Shown here: positions 40,957 through 49,507 of the stretch, piece after piece
Numbering within the stretch: the first letter of the stretch is position 1
How the letters are laid out: every line of letters begins with the position of its first letter
Assembly (NCBI GenBank): GCA_963700775.1
Contig: CAVOYU010000004.1
Location: 1-64,000, forward strand
Length of the DNA stretch: 64,000 nt
Source: Thermohalobaculum sp963700775
GTDB taxonomy: Bacteria; Pseudomonadota; Alphaproteobacteria; Rhodobacterales; Rhodobacteraceae
Reading direction: 5' to 3'
Notes under the pieces: generated by a model
The model's input: only the letters and a program-made list of their open reading frames with translations
What the model was told of the DNA's origin: nothing
The model's database searches: none
Position numbers and translations under genes: made by a program

Positions 40957-43290
40957 ATGGCGTTGTTGAGGAAGAATGGCGGGGCGGCGGCTTCCGGTGC
41001 GGGCGTTGGCAGCGGCCTCTTCGCGGCTGCTAAACCCGTCTACGATGTCGCCGGGTTGATCCATGCCCTGACCACCGGGGACGGGTCGACGCCGTCGGTC
41101 GCCTGGAAGCCGGACATCATCACCTACTCGATCGCCACCGGCCAGATCGGCCCGACCCACGCGGACTACACCCCCGAGATGGTTGGCTACGTCGCCATGA
41201 CCACGCTGATGGAGGCCACGGCGCGGGAGGCCTTCGAGCTCTGGGACGACCTGATCGCGGTCGAGCTGCTGGAGATGGACGACTGGCCGAGCGCCCATAT
41301 CACGGTGAACTATTCCTCGACCACGGCGGGCGGAGCCTATGCGGAGTTCATCTATTTCGAGGTCGATAACGCACCACGCTCGCAATTCAAGCTCGGCGAT
41401 GCGGACATCTGGGTTGCCGATGACTGGCCGAGCCTGGACGAGGACAGCGACCTCGCCCTCGGCGGTTACGGCTTCCTGACCTATCTGCACGAGATCGGCC
41501 ACGGTCTGGGGCTCACCCATCCGGGGCCCTACAATTTCGCCGCCAGCTATGCGGCCGACGCCACCCACCAGCAGGACACCCGCGAATATACCGTGATGTC
41601 CTATTTCGAGGCCGGGGCGGATGGCAGCGGGGCGGATCACACGACCGGTGGCGGCGCGGCCTACGGGGCGACGCCGCTCCTGAACGACATCCTGGGGATC
41701 CAGGCGGTCTACGGCGCCGACATGACGACCCGGACCGGCGACACCGTCTACGGCTTCAACAGCACCGCCGGGCGGGACGCCTTTGATTTCACCGTGAACT
41801 CCGAGCCTGTGGTGGCGATCTGGGATGCGGGTGGAACCGACCGGATCGACGTCTCGGGCTGGAGCACGGACCAGACCGTCGACCTGAACGCGGGCGCCTT
41901 CTCCTCGGTCGGCAATCTTTCGCGCAACCTTGCCATCGCCTGGGGGGTGACGATCGAGCAGGCCGTGGGCGGCGGCGGCAACGACCGGCTGACCGGCAAC
42001 GCGGCGGCGAACCTGCTGGTCGGCAATGGCGGCAGCGATATGCTCGACGGCGGCGGGGGCGGCGACACGCTGCAGGGAGGGTCCGGCAACGACCTCCTCT
42101 ACGGGCGGGCGGGCGTCGACACGCTCGAGGGTGGTGACGGGGCCGACATCCTCTATGGAGGCGGCGGTGCGGATCACCTGGATGGGGGCGCCGGCGAGGA
42201 CTGGGTGCGCTATCTGGGCGCCTCCGCCGGGGTGACCCTGAACCTGCAGGCCGGAACCGGGTCCGCGGGCGAGGCGGCGGGGGACAGCTATCTCGGGATC
42301 GAGAATGCCGGCGGATCGGACTGGGGCGACGACCTGACCGGCTCGAACTTCGACAACAAGATCTATGGCGAAGGCGGCGACGACACGATCCATGGCCAGT
42401 CGGGCCACGACTTCCTGCTGGGCGGGGCCGGTGACGACACCATCGACGGCGGCTATGGCAACGACATCCTGCGCGGCGGCCCGGGGGCCGACCGGCTGAT
42501 CGGCGACATCGGCAAGGACTGGGCGCAGTACAACACCGCCGCGGCCGGCGTGGTCCTGTCGCTCGCCACGGGCGGCACCGGCGGCGAGGCGGCCGGCGAC
42601 AGCTTCGAGTTGATCGAGAACGTGCGGGGCTCGGCCTATGCCGACAGCCTGACCGGCGACACGGCGCGCAACCTGATCATGGCCGGGGGCGGTGACGACA
42701 TGGTCGACGGGGCCGGGGGGCCGGACGTGCTCCACGGCGAGGGTGGGGCGGATACGCTGGCCGGCGGGGCGGAGGGCGACGAGCTCTGGGGCGGGGCCGG
42801 AGCCGACGCGCTGGACGGCGGCGCCGGGATGGACTGGGCGCGCTATGACGACTCGCCGGCCGGAGTGGCGGTAGACCTTGCCTCAGGAACCGGCGCGGGC
42901 GGCGACGCGGCGGGCGACATCCTCGCGGGGATCGAGTTCCTTTGGGGCTCGGCCTTCGCCGACACGCTGTCGGGCGATGCCGGGGTCAACATGATCCGTG
43001 GCGGGGCCGGCGACGACGTAATCCGAGGCCGGGCGGGCAACGACGTGCTCGAGGGTCATGGCGGGGCGGATAGCTTCGTCTTCGGCTCCGGCGACGGGAT
43101 CGACCGCATCCACAACTTCGATCTCGGCGCTGACCTGATCCGCTTCGAGAGCGCCGCTGGCGGCTTCGGTGCTCTGGGCATCGGCGACTTCAACGGCGAC
43201 GCCGCGGTCAGCTATGGGCCGGGCGACGTGATCCTGCTGACGGGGATCGACAGCCTGCTGCTGAACGCCGGCCATTTCGAGTTCGTCTGA
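40957..43290 (+). CDS. Serralysin-type (M10B) metalloprotease with RTX repeats
   Basis: 777 residues, no Sec signal, as expected for type I secretion. The catalytic zinc site is YLHEIGHGLGLTHPGPYN (HExxHxxGxxH) and the Met-turn is EYTVMSYFEA; the M10 C-terminal region ends about residue 265 (LNDILGIQAVYGAD). From about 340 on there are many nonapeptide repeats of the GGxGxDxUx kind (GGNGGSDMLDGGGGGDTLQGGSGNDLL and similar), arranged in three larger modules each ending with AGVxLxLxxGxGGEAAGD. The last unit ends LNAGHFEFV, typical of RTX terminators. Calcium binding folds it outside the cell. No ABC exporter, adaptor or outer-membrane channel is encoded next to it. Confidence 0.93.
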   Translation: MALLRKNGGAAASGAGVGSGLFAAAKPVYDVAGLIHALTTGDGSTPSVAWKPDIITYSIATGQIGPTHADYTPEMVGYVAMTTLMEATAREAFELWDDLIAVELLEMDDWPSAHITVNYSSTTAGGAYAEFIYFEVDNAPRSQFKLGDADIWVADDWPSLDEDSDLALGGYGFLTYLHEIGHGLGLTHPGPYNFAASYAADATHQQDTREYTVMSYFEAGADGSGADHTTGGGAAYGATPLLNDILGIQAVYGADMTTRTGDTVYGFNSTAGRDAFDFTVNSEPVVAIWDAGGTDRIDVSGWSTDQTVDLNAGAFSSVGNLSRNLAIAWGVTIEQAVGGGGNDRLTGNAAANLLVGNGGSDMLDGGGGGDTLQGGSGNDLLYGRAGVDTLEGGDGADILYGGGGADHLDGGAGEDWVRYLGASAGVTLNLQAGTGSAGEAAGDSYLGIENAGGSDWGDDLTGSNFDNKIYGEGGDDTIHGQSGHDFLLGGAGDDTIDGGYGNDILRGGPGADRLIGDIGKDWAQYNTAAAGVVLSLATGGTGGEAAGDSFELIENVRGSAYADSLTGDTARNLIMAGGGDDMVDGAGGPDVLHGEGGADTLAGGAEGDELWGGAGADALDGGAGMDWARYDDSPAGVAVDLASGTGAGGDAAGDILAGIEFLWGSAFADTLSGDAGVNMIRGGAGDDVIRGRAGNDVLEGHGGADSFVFGSGDGIDRIHNFDLGADLIRFESAAGGFGALGIGDFNGDAAVSYGPGDVILLTGIDSLLLNAGHFEFV

Positions 43291-43302
43291 GACGGGTGGG
43301 GC

Positions 43303-43332
43303 GCGGGGCCGGGGAGGAGACTCCGGCCCCGC
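43303..43332. terminator. GC-rich hairpin between the protease and racemase-like genes
   Basis: GCGGGGCCGGGG (43303-43314) pairs with CTCCGGCCCCGC (43321-43332), 11 of 12 positions matching. It lies between convergent genes, 13 bases after the protease stop and 28 from the racemase-like stop, so it could serve both strands. No T-run. Confidence 0.55.
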
Positions 43333-43359
43333 GATCGCAGCCGATATCCGGAGGGGCTG

Positions 43360-44034
43360 TCAGTCCGGCCGGCCGGCCTCGCGGGCGATGGCTTCGATAT
43401 GGACCCCAGCACAGTCGAGCGTGGCGAAGCCGGGATCTTCGCCATCGAAGGCGAGGAACAGGTCGGTGCCGCCCAGCAGCAGCAGCTCGGCGCCGCGCCG
43501 GGCCAACGCCCGGCCCGCCTCGAAGAATACCTTACGCTGGTCCGGCGTGATCCTGGCAGAGAGCGCCATGTCCACATAGTTGCGATGGACCAGGGCAATC
43601 CCGGCCTCGTCCGGCACCAGCACCTCGACCGAGCGCAGACCGCCATAGAACCGCGTCGCCATCACGGTGTCGGTGCCGATGAGGCCGACCTTGCGGAACT
43701 TCTTCCCGGCGAGGAAGCGGTCCATCTCGGCGATCATGTCGATGATCGGAAGCGGGCAGCGGGCGCGGAACGGCTCGATGCAGAAATGTCCGCCGATCGA
43801 GGTGATGGCGACGGCCCTTGCTCCCGCATCGACCAGCCGGTCGGCGAGGCGCAGGAAGATCTCCGCCTGGGCCTCGGGCCGGCGGGCCTCGAAGTTCCTT
43901 ACCAGCGTCGGCGCATCGGCGTGGACAATGGTGAGGTCGAGCGGGCTGCCCCGCGCCTTCATGGTGTCGATCAGGCCGCGGTAATAGAGGTCGGTCGCCG
44001 CCGGTCCGATGCCGCCGATCAGTCCGATATGCAC
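43360..44034 (-). CDS. Aspartate/glutamate racemase-fold protein lacking both catalytic cysteines
   Basis: 224 residues from GTG 44034, GGAGGG seven bases upstream. VHIGLIGGIGPAATDLYYRGLIDTM is the racemase N-terminal strand-loop. Active racemases have a Cys in an xCNT motif and another in GCTE; here the equivalent places read AITSIGGHF (Cys to Ser) and LLLGGTDLFLAF (Cys to Gly). The protein therefore probably does not racemise by the two-cysteine mechanism and may be a binding or lyase-like variant. Downstream of an M20 hydrolase gene (104-base gap). Confidence 0.8.
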   Translation of the reverse strand: MHIGLIGGIGPAATDLYYRGLIDTMKARGSPLDLTIVHADAPTLVRNFEARRPEAQAEIFLRLADRLVDAGARAVAITSIGGHFCIEPFRARCPLPIIDMIAEMDRFLAGKKFRKVGLIGTDTVMATRFYGGLRSVEVLVPDEAGIALVHRNYVDMALSARITPDQRKVFFEAGRALARRGAELLLLGGTDLFLAFDGEDPGFATLDCAGVHIEAIAREAGRPD

Positions 44035-44138
44035 CGCCGTCCCTCCGTGAATCTGCCGCCTGCCCGGGCAGCCTGACTTAAGCAGGCCCGGCCGGCACAA
44101 AAGTCAAGCGGACGGTGCATTGCCGCACCGCCGTAGGG

Positions 44139-45305
44139 TCAACTCGCCATCGGCAACGCTGTTTCGACCAGTCTTGCGAACCAGGAAGCACCGATCGGGC
44201 TGGCGTCGTCGTTGTAGTCGAAAGCCGGGTGGTGGCAGAAAGCGCCGGGCCCGGTGCCCAGCAGGACCATCGCGCCGGGGCGCTCGCGCAGCATGTAGGA
44301 GAAGTCCTCACCTCCCATGCTCGCGGGGCATTCCGCGTCGACCCGCTCGGCGCCGACCACCTGTGCTGCCACCCGGGCCGCGAAGGCGGCCTCGTCCGCG
44401 TCGTTCACCGAGGGTGGGTAGCCGAACTCGTAGGCGACCTCGGCAGTGCAGCCGTGAGCGGCGGCGGAGGCCTCGGCGATCCGGCGGACATCGTCGGCGA
44501 TCCGCCGGCGCAGCGCCTCGTCATAGGTCCGCACCGTGCCGGCGAGCAGACCCTTGGCGGGGATCACGTTATTCGCCTCGCCGGCGCTGAGCACTGTGAG
44601 CGAAACCACCACGGGGACCATCGGGTCGACGCGGCGCGCCGGGATCGCCTGCAGCGCCTGCCCGGCTTGCAGCATCGCCGGTACCGGGTCGATCGCGGTG
44701 TGGGGGTAAGCGGCGTGGCCGCCCTTTCCCCGGATCGTGATCCGGAATTCGTCAGTGGCCGCGGTGAAGGCGCCCGGGCGCAGATGGATCCGGCCGAACG
44801 GGATCTCGGGCGCGTTGTGGAGCGCGAACACGCGGGAGATGCCGAAGCGGTCCATCATCCCTTCCTCGCACATGATCCGGCCGCCGCCGACCGTCTCCTC
44901 GGCCGGCTGGAAGATCAGCGCCACGCTGCCCGCGAAGTTCCGGGTCTCGGCCAGGTAGCGGGCGGCGCCGAGCAGGATCGCGGTGTGGCCGTCATGTCCG
45001 CAGGCATGCATCAGGCCGGGGCGGGTGGAGGCGTAGGGGGCGCCGGTCTCCTCCTCGATCGGCAGCGCGTCCATGTCGGCGCGGAGCCCGATCACCGGCC
45101 CCACCTGCGCCCCCCGGATCAGCGCCACGATGCCGGTCTGCGCGATGCCGGTGTGGATCTCGTCGACGCCGATCTCGCGGAGCCGCGCCGCGACGAAGGC
45201 CGCGGTCTCGGGCAGGTCGAGGCTCAGCTCGGGATGGGCATGGAGATGCCGCCGCCAGGCGCGCATCTCGGGCTCGAACTCGGCGATCCGGTTGATGACC
45301 GGCAT
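44139..45305 (-). CDS. M20-family amidohydrolase (aminoacylase/hippurate-hydrolase type)
   Basis: 388 residues from ATG 45305. Begins EMRAWRRHLHAHPELSLDLPETAAFV, with LRADMDALPIEEETGAPYAS, HACGHDGHTAILLGAARYL, LIFQPAEETVGGGRIMCEEGM and the dimerisation domain GKGGHAAYPHTAIDPV. ECPASMGGEDFSYML near the end is another metal-site block. Cleaves N-acyl or amide groups from amino acids; the exact substrate is unknown. Lies 29 bases after malyl-CoA lyase on the same strand. Confidence 0.93.
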   Translation of the reverse strand: MPVINRIAEFEPEMRAWRRHLHAHPELSLDLPETAAFVAARLREIGVDEIHTGIAQTGIVALIRGAQVGPVIGLRADMDALPIEEETGAPYASTRPGLMHACGHDGHTAILLGAARYLAETRNFAGSVALIFQPAEETVGGGRIMCEEGMMDRFGISRVFALHNAPEIPFGRIHLRPGAFTAATDEFRITIRGKGGHAAYPHTAIDPVPAMLQAGQALQAIPARRVDPMVPVVVSLTVLSAGEANNVIPAKGLLAGTVRTYDEALRRRIADDVRRIAEASAAAHGCTAEVAYEFGYPPSVNDADEAAFAARVAAQVVGAERVDAECPASMGGEDFSYMLRERPGAMVLLGTGPGAFCHHPAFDYNDDASPIGASWFARLVETALPMAS

Positions 45306-45334
45306 GTGGACCTCCCTGGAGCGCGCGCCAGGCC

Positions 45335-46312
45335 TCAGCCAGCGATCAGCGCCGCCTGCTTCACGATCACCTGGGCCTGGCGGATCGAGGCGATGTCGAT
45401 CAGCCTGCCGTCGAGCGTCACCGCCCCGGCGCCTTCCTTCTGCGCCTGCTCCATCGCCTCGAGGATGCGCCGGGCCTGGGCCAGCATCGCCTCGGAGGGG
45501 GTGAAGACCTCGTTCGCCAGCGCGATCTGCTTCGGATGGATCGCCCACTTGCCGACCATCCCCAGCGTCGCCGCCCGCCGCGCCTGGGCGCGGAAGCCCT
45601 CGTCGTCGGAGAAGTCGCCGAAGGGGCCGTCGACCGGCAGGAGCCCGTGGGTGCGGCAGGCGGCAACGATGGCGACGGTCGGGTGGTGCCACGGGTCGCC
45701 CCAGTGCACCGCGCGGGGGCCGCCGTCGGCGCGGGCGTCCTCGAGCATGTAGTAGTTCGCCTGGGTGCCGCCGATGCCCGTCGTCGCCATGCCCATCGAG
45801 GCGGCATAGTCGGCCGCGCCGAGGCTCAGCGCCTGCATCCGGGGGGAGGCGGCGGCGATTTCCTCCACATGGGCGATGCCGGCGGCGGTCTCGATAATCG
45901 CCTCGAAGCCGATGCGCTTCCTGCGCCCCCTGGCGGCCTCGATGGCCGTCACCAGCGCGTCGACCGCGTAGATGTCCTTCGCGTTGCCGACCTTCGGGAT
46001 CATGATGAGGTCCAGTCGCTCGCCGCAGCCCTCCAGCACCTCGACCACGTCGCGGTACCAGTAGGCGGTGTCGAGGCCGTTGATGCGGACCGAGACGGTC
46101 TTCGTCCCCCAGTCGACGTCGTTGATCGCCTCGATGATGTTCTTCCGCGCCTGCGGCTTGTCCTGCGGCGCCACCGCGTCCTCGAGGTCGAGGTTCACCA
46201 CGTCCGCCGCCGAGGCCGCCATCTTCTCGAAGATCGCGGGACGCGAGCCGGGGCCGAAGAGCTGGCAGCGGTTCGGGCGGGCGGGCGGCGTGGGCTGGAG
46301 GGTGAAGCTCAT
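45335..46312 (-). CDS. mcl1: L-malyl-CoA/beta-methylmalyl-CoA lyase
   Basis: 325 residues from ATG 46312 (MSFTLQPTPPARPNRCQLFGPGSRP), GGAG upstream. HpcH/HpaI-CitE fold: VVNLDLEDAVAPQDKPQARKNI with metal and CoA contacts, IMIPKVGNAKDIYAVDAL, GFEAIIETAAGIAHVEEI and KWAIHPKQIALANEVFTP. Cleaves malyl-CoA to glyoxylate and acetyl-CoA and beta-methylmalyl-CoA to glyoxylate and propionyl-CoA in the ethylmalonyl-CoA pathway of Rhodobacterales. First of a three-gene run with the M20 and racemase-like genes; divergent from def. Confidence 0.93.
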   Translation of the reverse strand: MSFTLQPTPPARPNRCQLFGPGSRPAIFEKMAASAADVVNLDLEDAVAPQDKPQARKNIIEAINDVDWGTKTVSVRINGLDTAYWYRDVVEVLEGCGERLDLIMIPKVGNAKDIYAVDALVTAIEAARGRRKRIGFEAIIETAAGIAHVEEIAAASPRMQALSLGAADYAASMGMATTGIGGTQANYYMLEDARADGGPRAVHWGDPWHHPTVAIVAACRTHGLLPVDGPFGDFSDDEGFRAQARRAATLGMVGKWAIHPKQIALANEVFTPSEAMLAQARRILEAMEQAQKEGAGAVTLDGRLIDIASIRQAQVIVKQAALIAG

Positions 46313-46468
46313 CGGGGACTCCGGGATGGCCGTGGCGGGTCTGATCGAGGTCGTTCCGGGTGGCGGAATGCTGCGGCGCAACGTAGTGCCCCGGTGCCGG
46401 GCGCGTCAATCGCGGGCCGGCCCTTGCACCGCTTGCATTTTCCGGGCCGGCATCTTAGGTGCTGGCCC

Positions 46469-46996
46469 ATGATCCGGCCGATCCTCATCCACCCCGACCC
46501 GCGGCTGCGGAAGGTCTGCAAGCCCGTAGAGGGTGTCGATTCCGCAGTGCGCGAGCTGATGGGGGACATGCTGCAGACCATGTACGATGCGCCGGGCATC
46601 GGCCTCGCGGCGCCGCAGGTCGGCGTGCTCTCGCGGGTGATCGTGATGGACTGCGCCAAGGGCGAGGACGAGGAGCCGGAGCCGATCTGCCTGGCCAATC
46701 CGGAGATCGTGTGGTCCTCGGAGGGAACGCGCGAGCACGAGGAAGGCTGCCTTTCGATCCCGGACCAGTACGCCATGGTGACCCGGCCGAGCGCGGTCAG
46801 GGTGCGGTTCCTGGACCGGGACGGCAAGGTGGCGGAGCGGGAGTTCGAAGGGCTCCGCGCCACCTGCGTGCAGCACGAGATCGACCATCTGAACGGCAAG
46901 CTCTTCATCGACTATCTCGGCGCCATGCGCCGGCAGCTGATCACCTCGAAGATGAAGAAGCTGAAGCGCGAGCGCGCCCGCGCCGCCGCCGAATAG
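46469..46996 (+). CDS. def: Peptide deformylase
   Basis: 175 residues. MIRPILIHPDPRLRKVC start, then the three PDF motifs GIGLAAPQVG, EEGCLSIPDQYA (metal Cys) and QHEIDHLNGKLFIDYL (HExxH). Removes the formyl group from nascent proteins. Followed 22 bases later by fmt, the standard pairing. The long C-terminal basic helix (MKKLKRERARAAAE) is typical of alphaproteobacterial forms. Confidence 0.96.
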   Translation: MIRPILIHPDPRLRKVCKPVEGVDSAVRELMGDMLQTMYDAPGIGLAAPQVGVLSRVIVMDCAKGEDEEPEPICLANPEIVWSSEGTREHEEGCLSIPDQYAMVTRPSAVRVRFLDRDGKVAEREFEGLRATCVQHEIDHLNGKLFIDYLGAMRRQLITSKMKKLKRERARAAAE

Positions 46997-47018
46997 CGCC
47001 GGGCGGGGGCCGCGGCCG

Positions 47019-47933
47019 ATGCGCCTCGCTTTCATGGGAACCCCCGATTTCGCCGTTCCGGTCCTGCGGGCGCTGGCCGACGCCGGGCACAAGATCGTCC
47101 GCGTCTACACCCAGCCGCCCCGGCCCGCCGGGCGGGGCAAGGGGCTGAGACAGTCTGCCGTCCATGCGGCGGCGGCGGAGTTGGGCCTCCCGGTGGAGAC
47201 GCCGGAGAGCTTCCGCGACCCGTCCGTGCTGGCGGACTTTGCCGCGCTCGGACACGATGCCGCAGTGGTCGTGGCCTATGGCCAGATCCTCCCGGTGGCG
47301 GCGCTGGAGGCGCCGCGGCTCGGCTGCCTCAACCTTCATGCATCGCGGTTGCCGCGCTGGCGGGGAGCGGCGCCGATCCAGCGGGCGGTGATGGCGGGCG
47401 ACGCCGAGACCGGGGTCTGCGTGATGCAGATGGAGGCGGGGCTCGACACCGGACCGGTCCTGGCGTGCGAGGCGACGGCGATCGCTCCGGAGGACACCGC
47501 CGGCACCCTGCACGACCGGCTGGCGGGAATCGGGGCAAGGCTGATCGTTGCGACGCTTGCGCGGCTGCAAGCCGGCATGGCCGCCGCGGTGCCTCAGTCC
47601 GAGGAGGGTGTCACCTATGCCCGCAAGATCGACAAGGCGGAGGCCCGGGTCGACTGGACCCGCCCGGCGGGCGAGCTGGCCGCCCTCATCCGCGGCCTGA
47701 GCCCGTTTCCGGGCGCCTGGTGCGAGATCGGGGGCGAACGGGTGAAGCTGCTGATGGCGGTGCCGGAGGACGGCGCGGGCGCTCCCGGCGAGGTGCTGGA
47801 CGATGCGCTGCTGGTCGCATGCGGCGCCGGCGCCCTGCGGCTGGTCACGCTGCAGCGCGCCGGCAAGGGGGCGATGGATGCGGCGACGTTCCTCAACGGG
47901 TTTCCGTTGCCGAGGGGTGCGCGGCTGGAGTGA
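47019..47933 (+). CDS. fmt: Methionyl-tRNA formyltransferase
   Basis: 304 residues. FMGTPDFAVPVLRALADAGH at the N terminus; the formyl-transfer loop is GCLNLHASRLPRWRGAAPIQRAVMAGD with LDTGPVLA downstream; C-terminal OB-like domain with ISPFPGAW-type segment (LSPFPGAWCEIGGERVKL). Formylates initiator Met-tRNA. Part of the def-fmt operon. Confidence 0.96.
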   Translation: MRLAFMGTPDFAVPVLRALADAGHKIVRVYTQPPRPAGRGKGLRQSAVHAAAAELGLPVETPESFRDPSVLADFAALGHDAAVVVAYGQILPVAALEAPRLGCLNLHASRLPRWRGAAPIQRAVMAGDAETGVCVMQMEAGLDTGPVLACEATAIAPEDTAGTLHDRLAGIGARLIVATLARLQAGMAAAVPQSEEGVTYARKIDKAEARVDWTRPAGELAALIRGLSPFPGAWCEIGGERVKLLMAVPEDGAGAPGEVLDDALLVACGAGALRLVTLQRAGKGAMDAATFLNGFPLPRGARLE

Positions 47934-47939
47934 CCCGGC

Positions 47940-48332
47940 TCACTCGATACCGTTCGCCCTCTGGACCGCGCGCAGGAAGACGATGATCTCCGACAGTTCG
48001 GGGTCGCCGATACCCTCGATTTGCGGCATGTCGCCGAAATTCCAGTGATGGGCCCGGCTGCCGCCGCGGACGGCGAACAGGATCGCCATGTCGGCATGGT
48101 GCCCGGGTGCGTAGATCGGGTGGATCAGCGGCGGCCCCTTGTCGGTGCCGCCGGCGTCGTCGCCGTGACAGCTGGCGCAGTAGTAGCCGAAGGCAGACAT
48201 GCCGCGCAGGGCTTCGTCCGACAGGTCAGGGATCACGACTCCGGACGTCGGAGACGCCATGCGGACTGCTGCCAGGGCTGCGCCACCGAGCAGCACGACG
48301 GCCGCCGCAAGTTTTGTGCGCGTCATCCGCAT
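47940..48332 (-). CDS. Exported mono-haem cytochrome c
   Basis: 130 residues from ATG 48332 (a second ATG is two codons on). Signal/anchor MTRTKLAAAVVLLGGAALAAVRMA, then CASCHGDDAGG, the CxxCH haem site, and a later Met ligand (FGDMPQIEG) in a cytochrome-c class I domain. A CueR-type promoter (48384-48414) reads directly into it, so copper may control its expression. Convergent with fmt. Confidence 0.85.
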   Translation of the reverse strand: MRMTRTKLAAAVVLLGGAALAAVRMASPTSGVVIPDLSDEALRGMSAFGYYCASCHGDDAGGTDKGPPLIHPIYAPGHHADMAILFAVRGGSRAHHWNFGDMPQIEGIGDPELSEIIVFLRAVQRANGIE

Positions 48333-48383
48333 GGTTGTTCCATCGGGCTCAGGGTCGAGTTTCCTTGAAACCGCTACATGTCT

Positions 48384-48414
48384 TCCTTAGTCCTTCCACA
48401 AGCCGGAAGGTCAA
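48384..48414 (-). promoter_or_regulatory. CueR-type operator/promoter facing the cytochrome c gene
   Basis: On the minus strand this reads TTGACC, then a 19-base spacer holding CCTTCC-GGCTTGT-GGAAGG, then TAAGGA. The long spacer with the CCTTCC/GGAAGG dyad is the hallmark of MerR-family copper promoters such as copA in E. coli. It points leftwards to the cytochrome c start, about 52 bases on, and lies about 20 bases from the regulator ATG on the other side. Confidence 0.75.
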
Positions 48415-48434
48415 ACGGTTTTCGGAGGAGGCCC

Positions 48435-48839
48435 ATGAATATCGGATCCGCCGCCCGCGAAAGCGGCCTGCCGACCAAGACGGTGCGCTACTATGCGGAT
48501 ATCGGGCTCGTCCGCCCTCAGGGGCGTGGCGAGAACGGCTATCGCGCATACGGTCCCGACGAGGTGCGGCGGCTGCAATTCGTCCGCCGGGCGCGGGCGT
48601 TCGGCTTCTCGGTCGAGGAATGCCGGGACCTCCTTGGCCTCTATGCGGACCGCAACCGCGCGAGCGCCGACGTCAAGAGCCTCGCCCTGCAGCGGATCGA
48701 GCGGATCGAGACGCAGATGGACGAGTTGAAGGCGCTGCGCGACGACCTCGCCCGGCTGGCCGAGGCCTGCCGGGGCGACGGCAGGCCTGACTGCCCGATC
48801 CTGAACGGGCTGGCAGGGGGCCGGGCGGCATCCGCCTAG
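48435..48839 (+). CDS. Copper-responsive MerR-family regulator (CueR/HmrR-like)
   Basis: 134 residues from ATG 48435 with GGAGGAGG upstream. MNIGSAARESGLPTKTVRYYADIGLVRPQGRGENGYRAYGPDEVRRLQFVRRARAFGFSVEECRDLLGLY is the MerR DNA-binding domain, followed by a coiled-coil dimer helix. The C-terminal CRGDGRPDCPIL has two Cys separated by seven residues, the Cu(I)-binding pattern of CueR (C-x7-C). It senses Cu+, Ag+ or Au+ and activates promoters of the type just upstream. The neighbour it faces is a cytochrome c gene rather than a copper ATPase. Confidence 0.9.
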   Translation: MNIGSAARESGLPTKTVRYYADIGLVRPQGRGENGYRAYGPDEVRRLQFVRRARAFGFSVEECRDLLGLYADRNRASADVKSLALQRIERIETQMDELKALRDDLARLAEACRGDGRPDCPILNGLAGGRAASA

Positions 48840-48883
48840 GCGGGCGCTGTCCGCCGGCCAGCCTGCCGGTCCCGCCGGAAATC

Positions 48884-49303
48884 TTACCCGTCCCGCCTGA
48901 AGATCCCGGCGCCGGCGGTGCCGTCCTGGCGGCCCGAGTAGTCCCCGCGCAGGGTGTTCTCGTCGATGTGCGAGTATGCCGCGTGGATGTTCCGGCCGAG
49001 GTGGACGGTAAGCTGGTCACCCGCGATCGTCGCATCATGGTCGACGTAGCTGCCCCACTCGCTCTTGTCGCAGATACCCCACTCATAGAGAACGACGGCG
49101 CTCTCGGGGCCGACATCGCTCACCACGATCGAGCCGCTGCAGCCATTGCTCCAGGTTCCTGACCACTTGCCCTCCCATTGCTGCTTGAGCGTGGCGATGT
49201 CGAGATTCGCGACCGCGGGGGCAGCGGTCGGCTGTTCGGCCGATTGACAGCCGGTGAGAATGGCCACGACCGCCAGCGCGATACCTGTCCTGATGATTGT
49301 CAT
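48884..49303 (-). CDS. Small lipoprotein, unknown family
   Basis: 139 residues from ATG 49303 (MTIIRTGIALAVVAILTGCQS); the lipobox is LTGC with Cys at residue 19. The mature part contains WEGKWSGTWSNGCSGSIVVSDV, VVLYEWGICDKSEWGSYVDHDATI and TLRGDYSGRQDG, a small beta-rich domain. No family is recognised. Exported and lipid-anchored. Convergent with the CueR-like gene. Confidence 0.75.
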   Translation of the reverse strand: MTIIRTGIALAVVAILTGCQSAEQPTAAPAVANLDIATLKQQWEGKWSGTWSNGCSGSIVVSDVGPESAVVLYEWGICDKSEWGSYVDHDATIAGDQLTVHLGRNIHAAYSHIDENTLRGDYSGRQDGTAGAGIFRRDG

Positions 49304-49459
49304 GGAAGTCCTCCGCACTGGGGGAAATTGCCAGTGCCCACAGATTTCCTTGCGAAATTCAAGCCTGCAGGATCGCAACTCGCTGGCGGCGGGGCAAGGC
49401 GAACACCGATGGGTAACCCGGCCGCGACCGCTGCCCCAATGCGGAGAGGGAAACGAAAA

Positions 49460-49480
49460 GGGGCGCCCGCCGGGCGCCCC
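49460..49480 (-). terminator. Intrinsic terminator of gabD
   Basis: GGGGCGCCCG and CGGGCGCCCC form a perfect 10-base stem around a single C, followed on the minus strand by TTTTCGTTT. It lies 28 bases after the gabD stop on the minus strand. Confidence 0.85.
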
Positions 49481-49507
49481 TTCGATCCGTCTCTCTTCGA
49501 TGCATCC

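Noticed and set aside
40894..42735. 613-codon minus-strand frame opposite the serralysin gene
   Set aside because: The repetitive RTX coding strand produces a long mirror-image frame; no family resemblance and no ribosome site.
41960..43080. Repeated DNA as a CRISPR or satellite array
   Set aside because: The periodicity is that of RTX nonapeptide codons within one continuous reading frame, without spacers.
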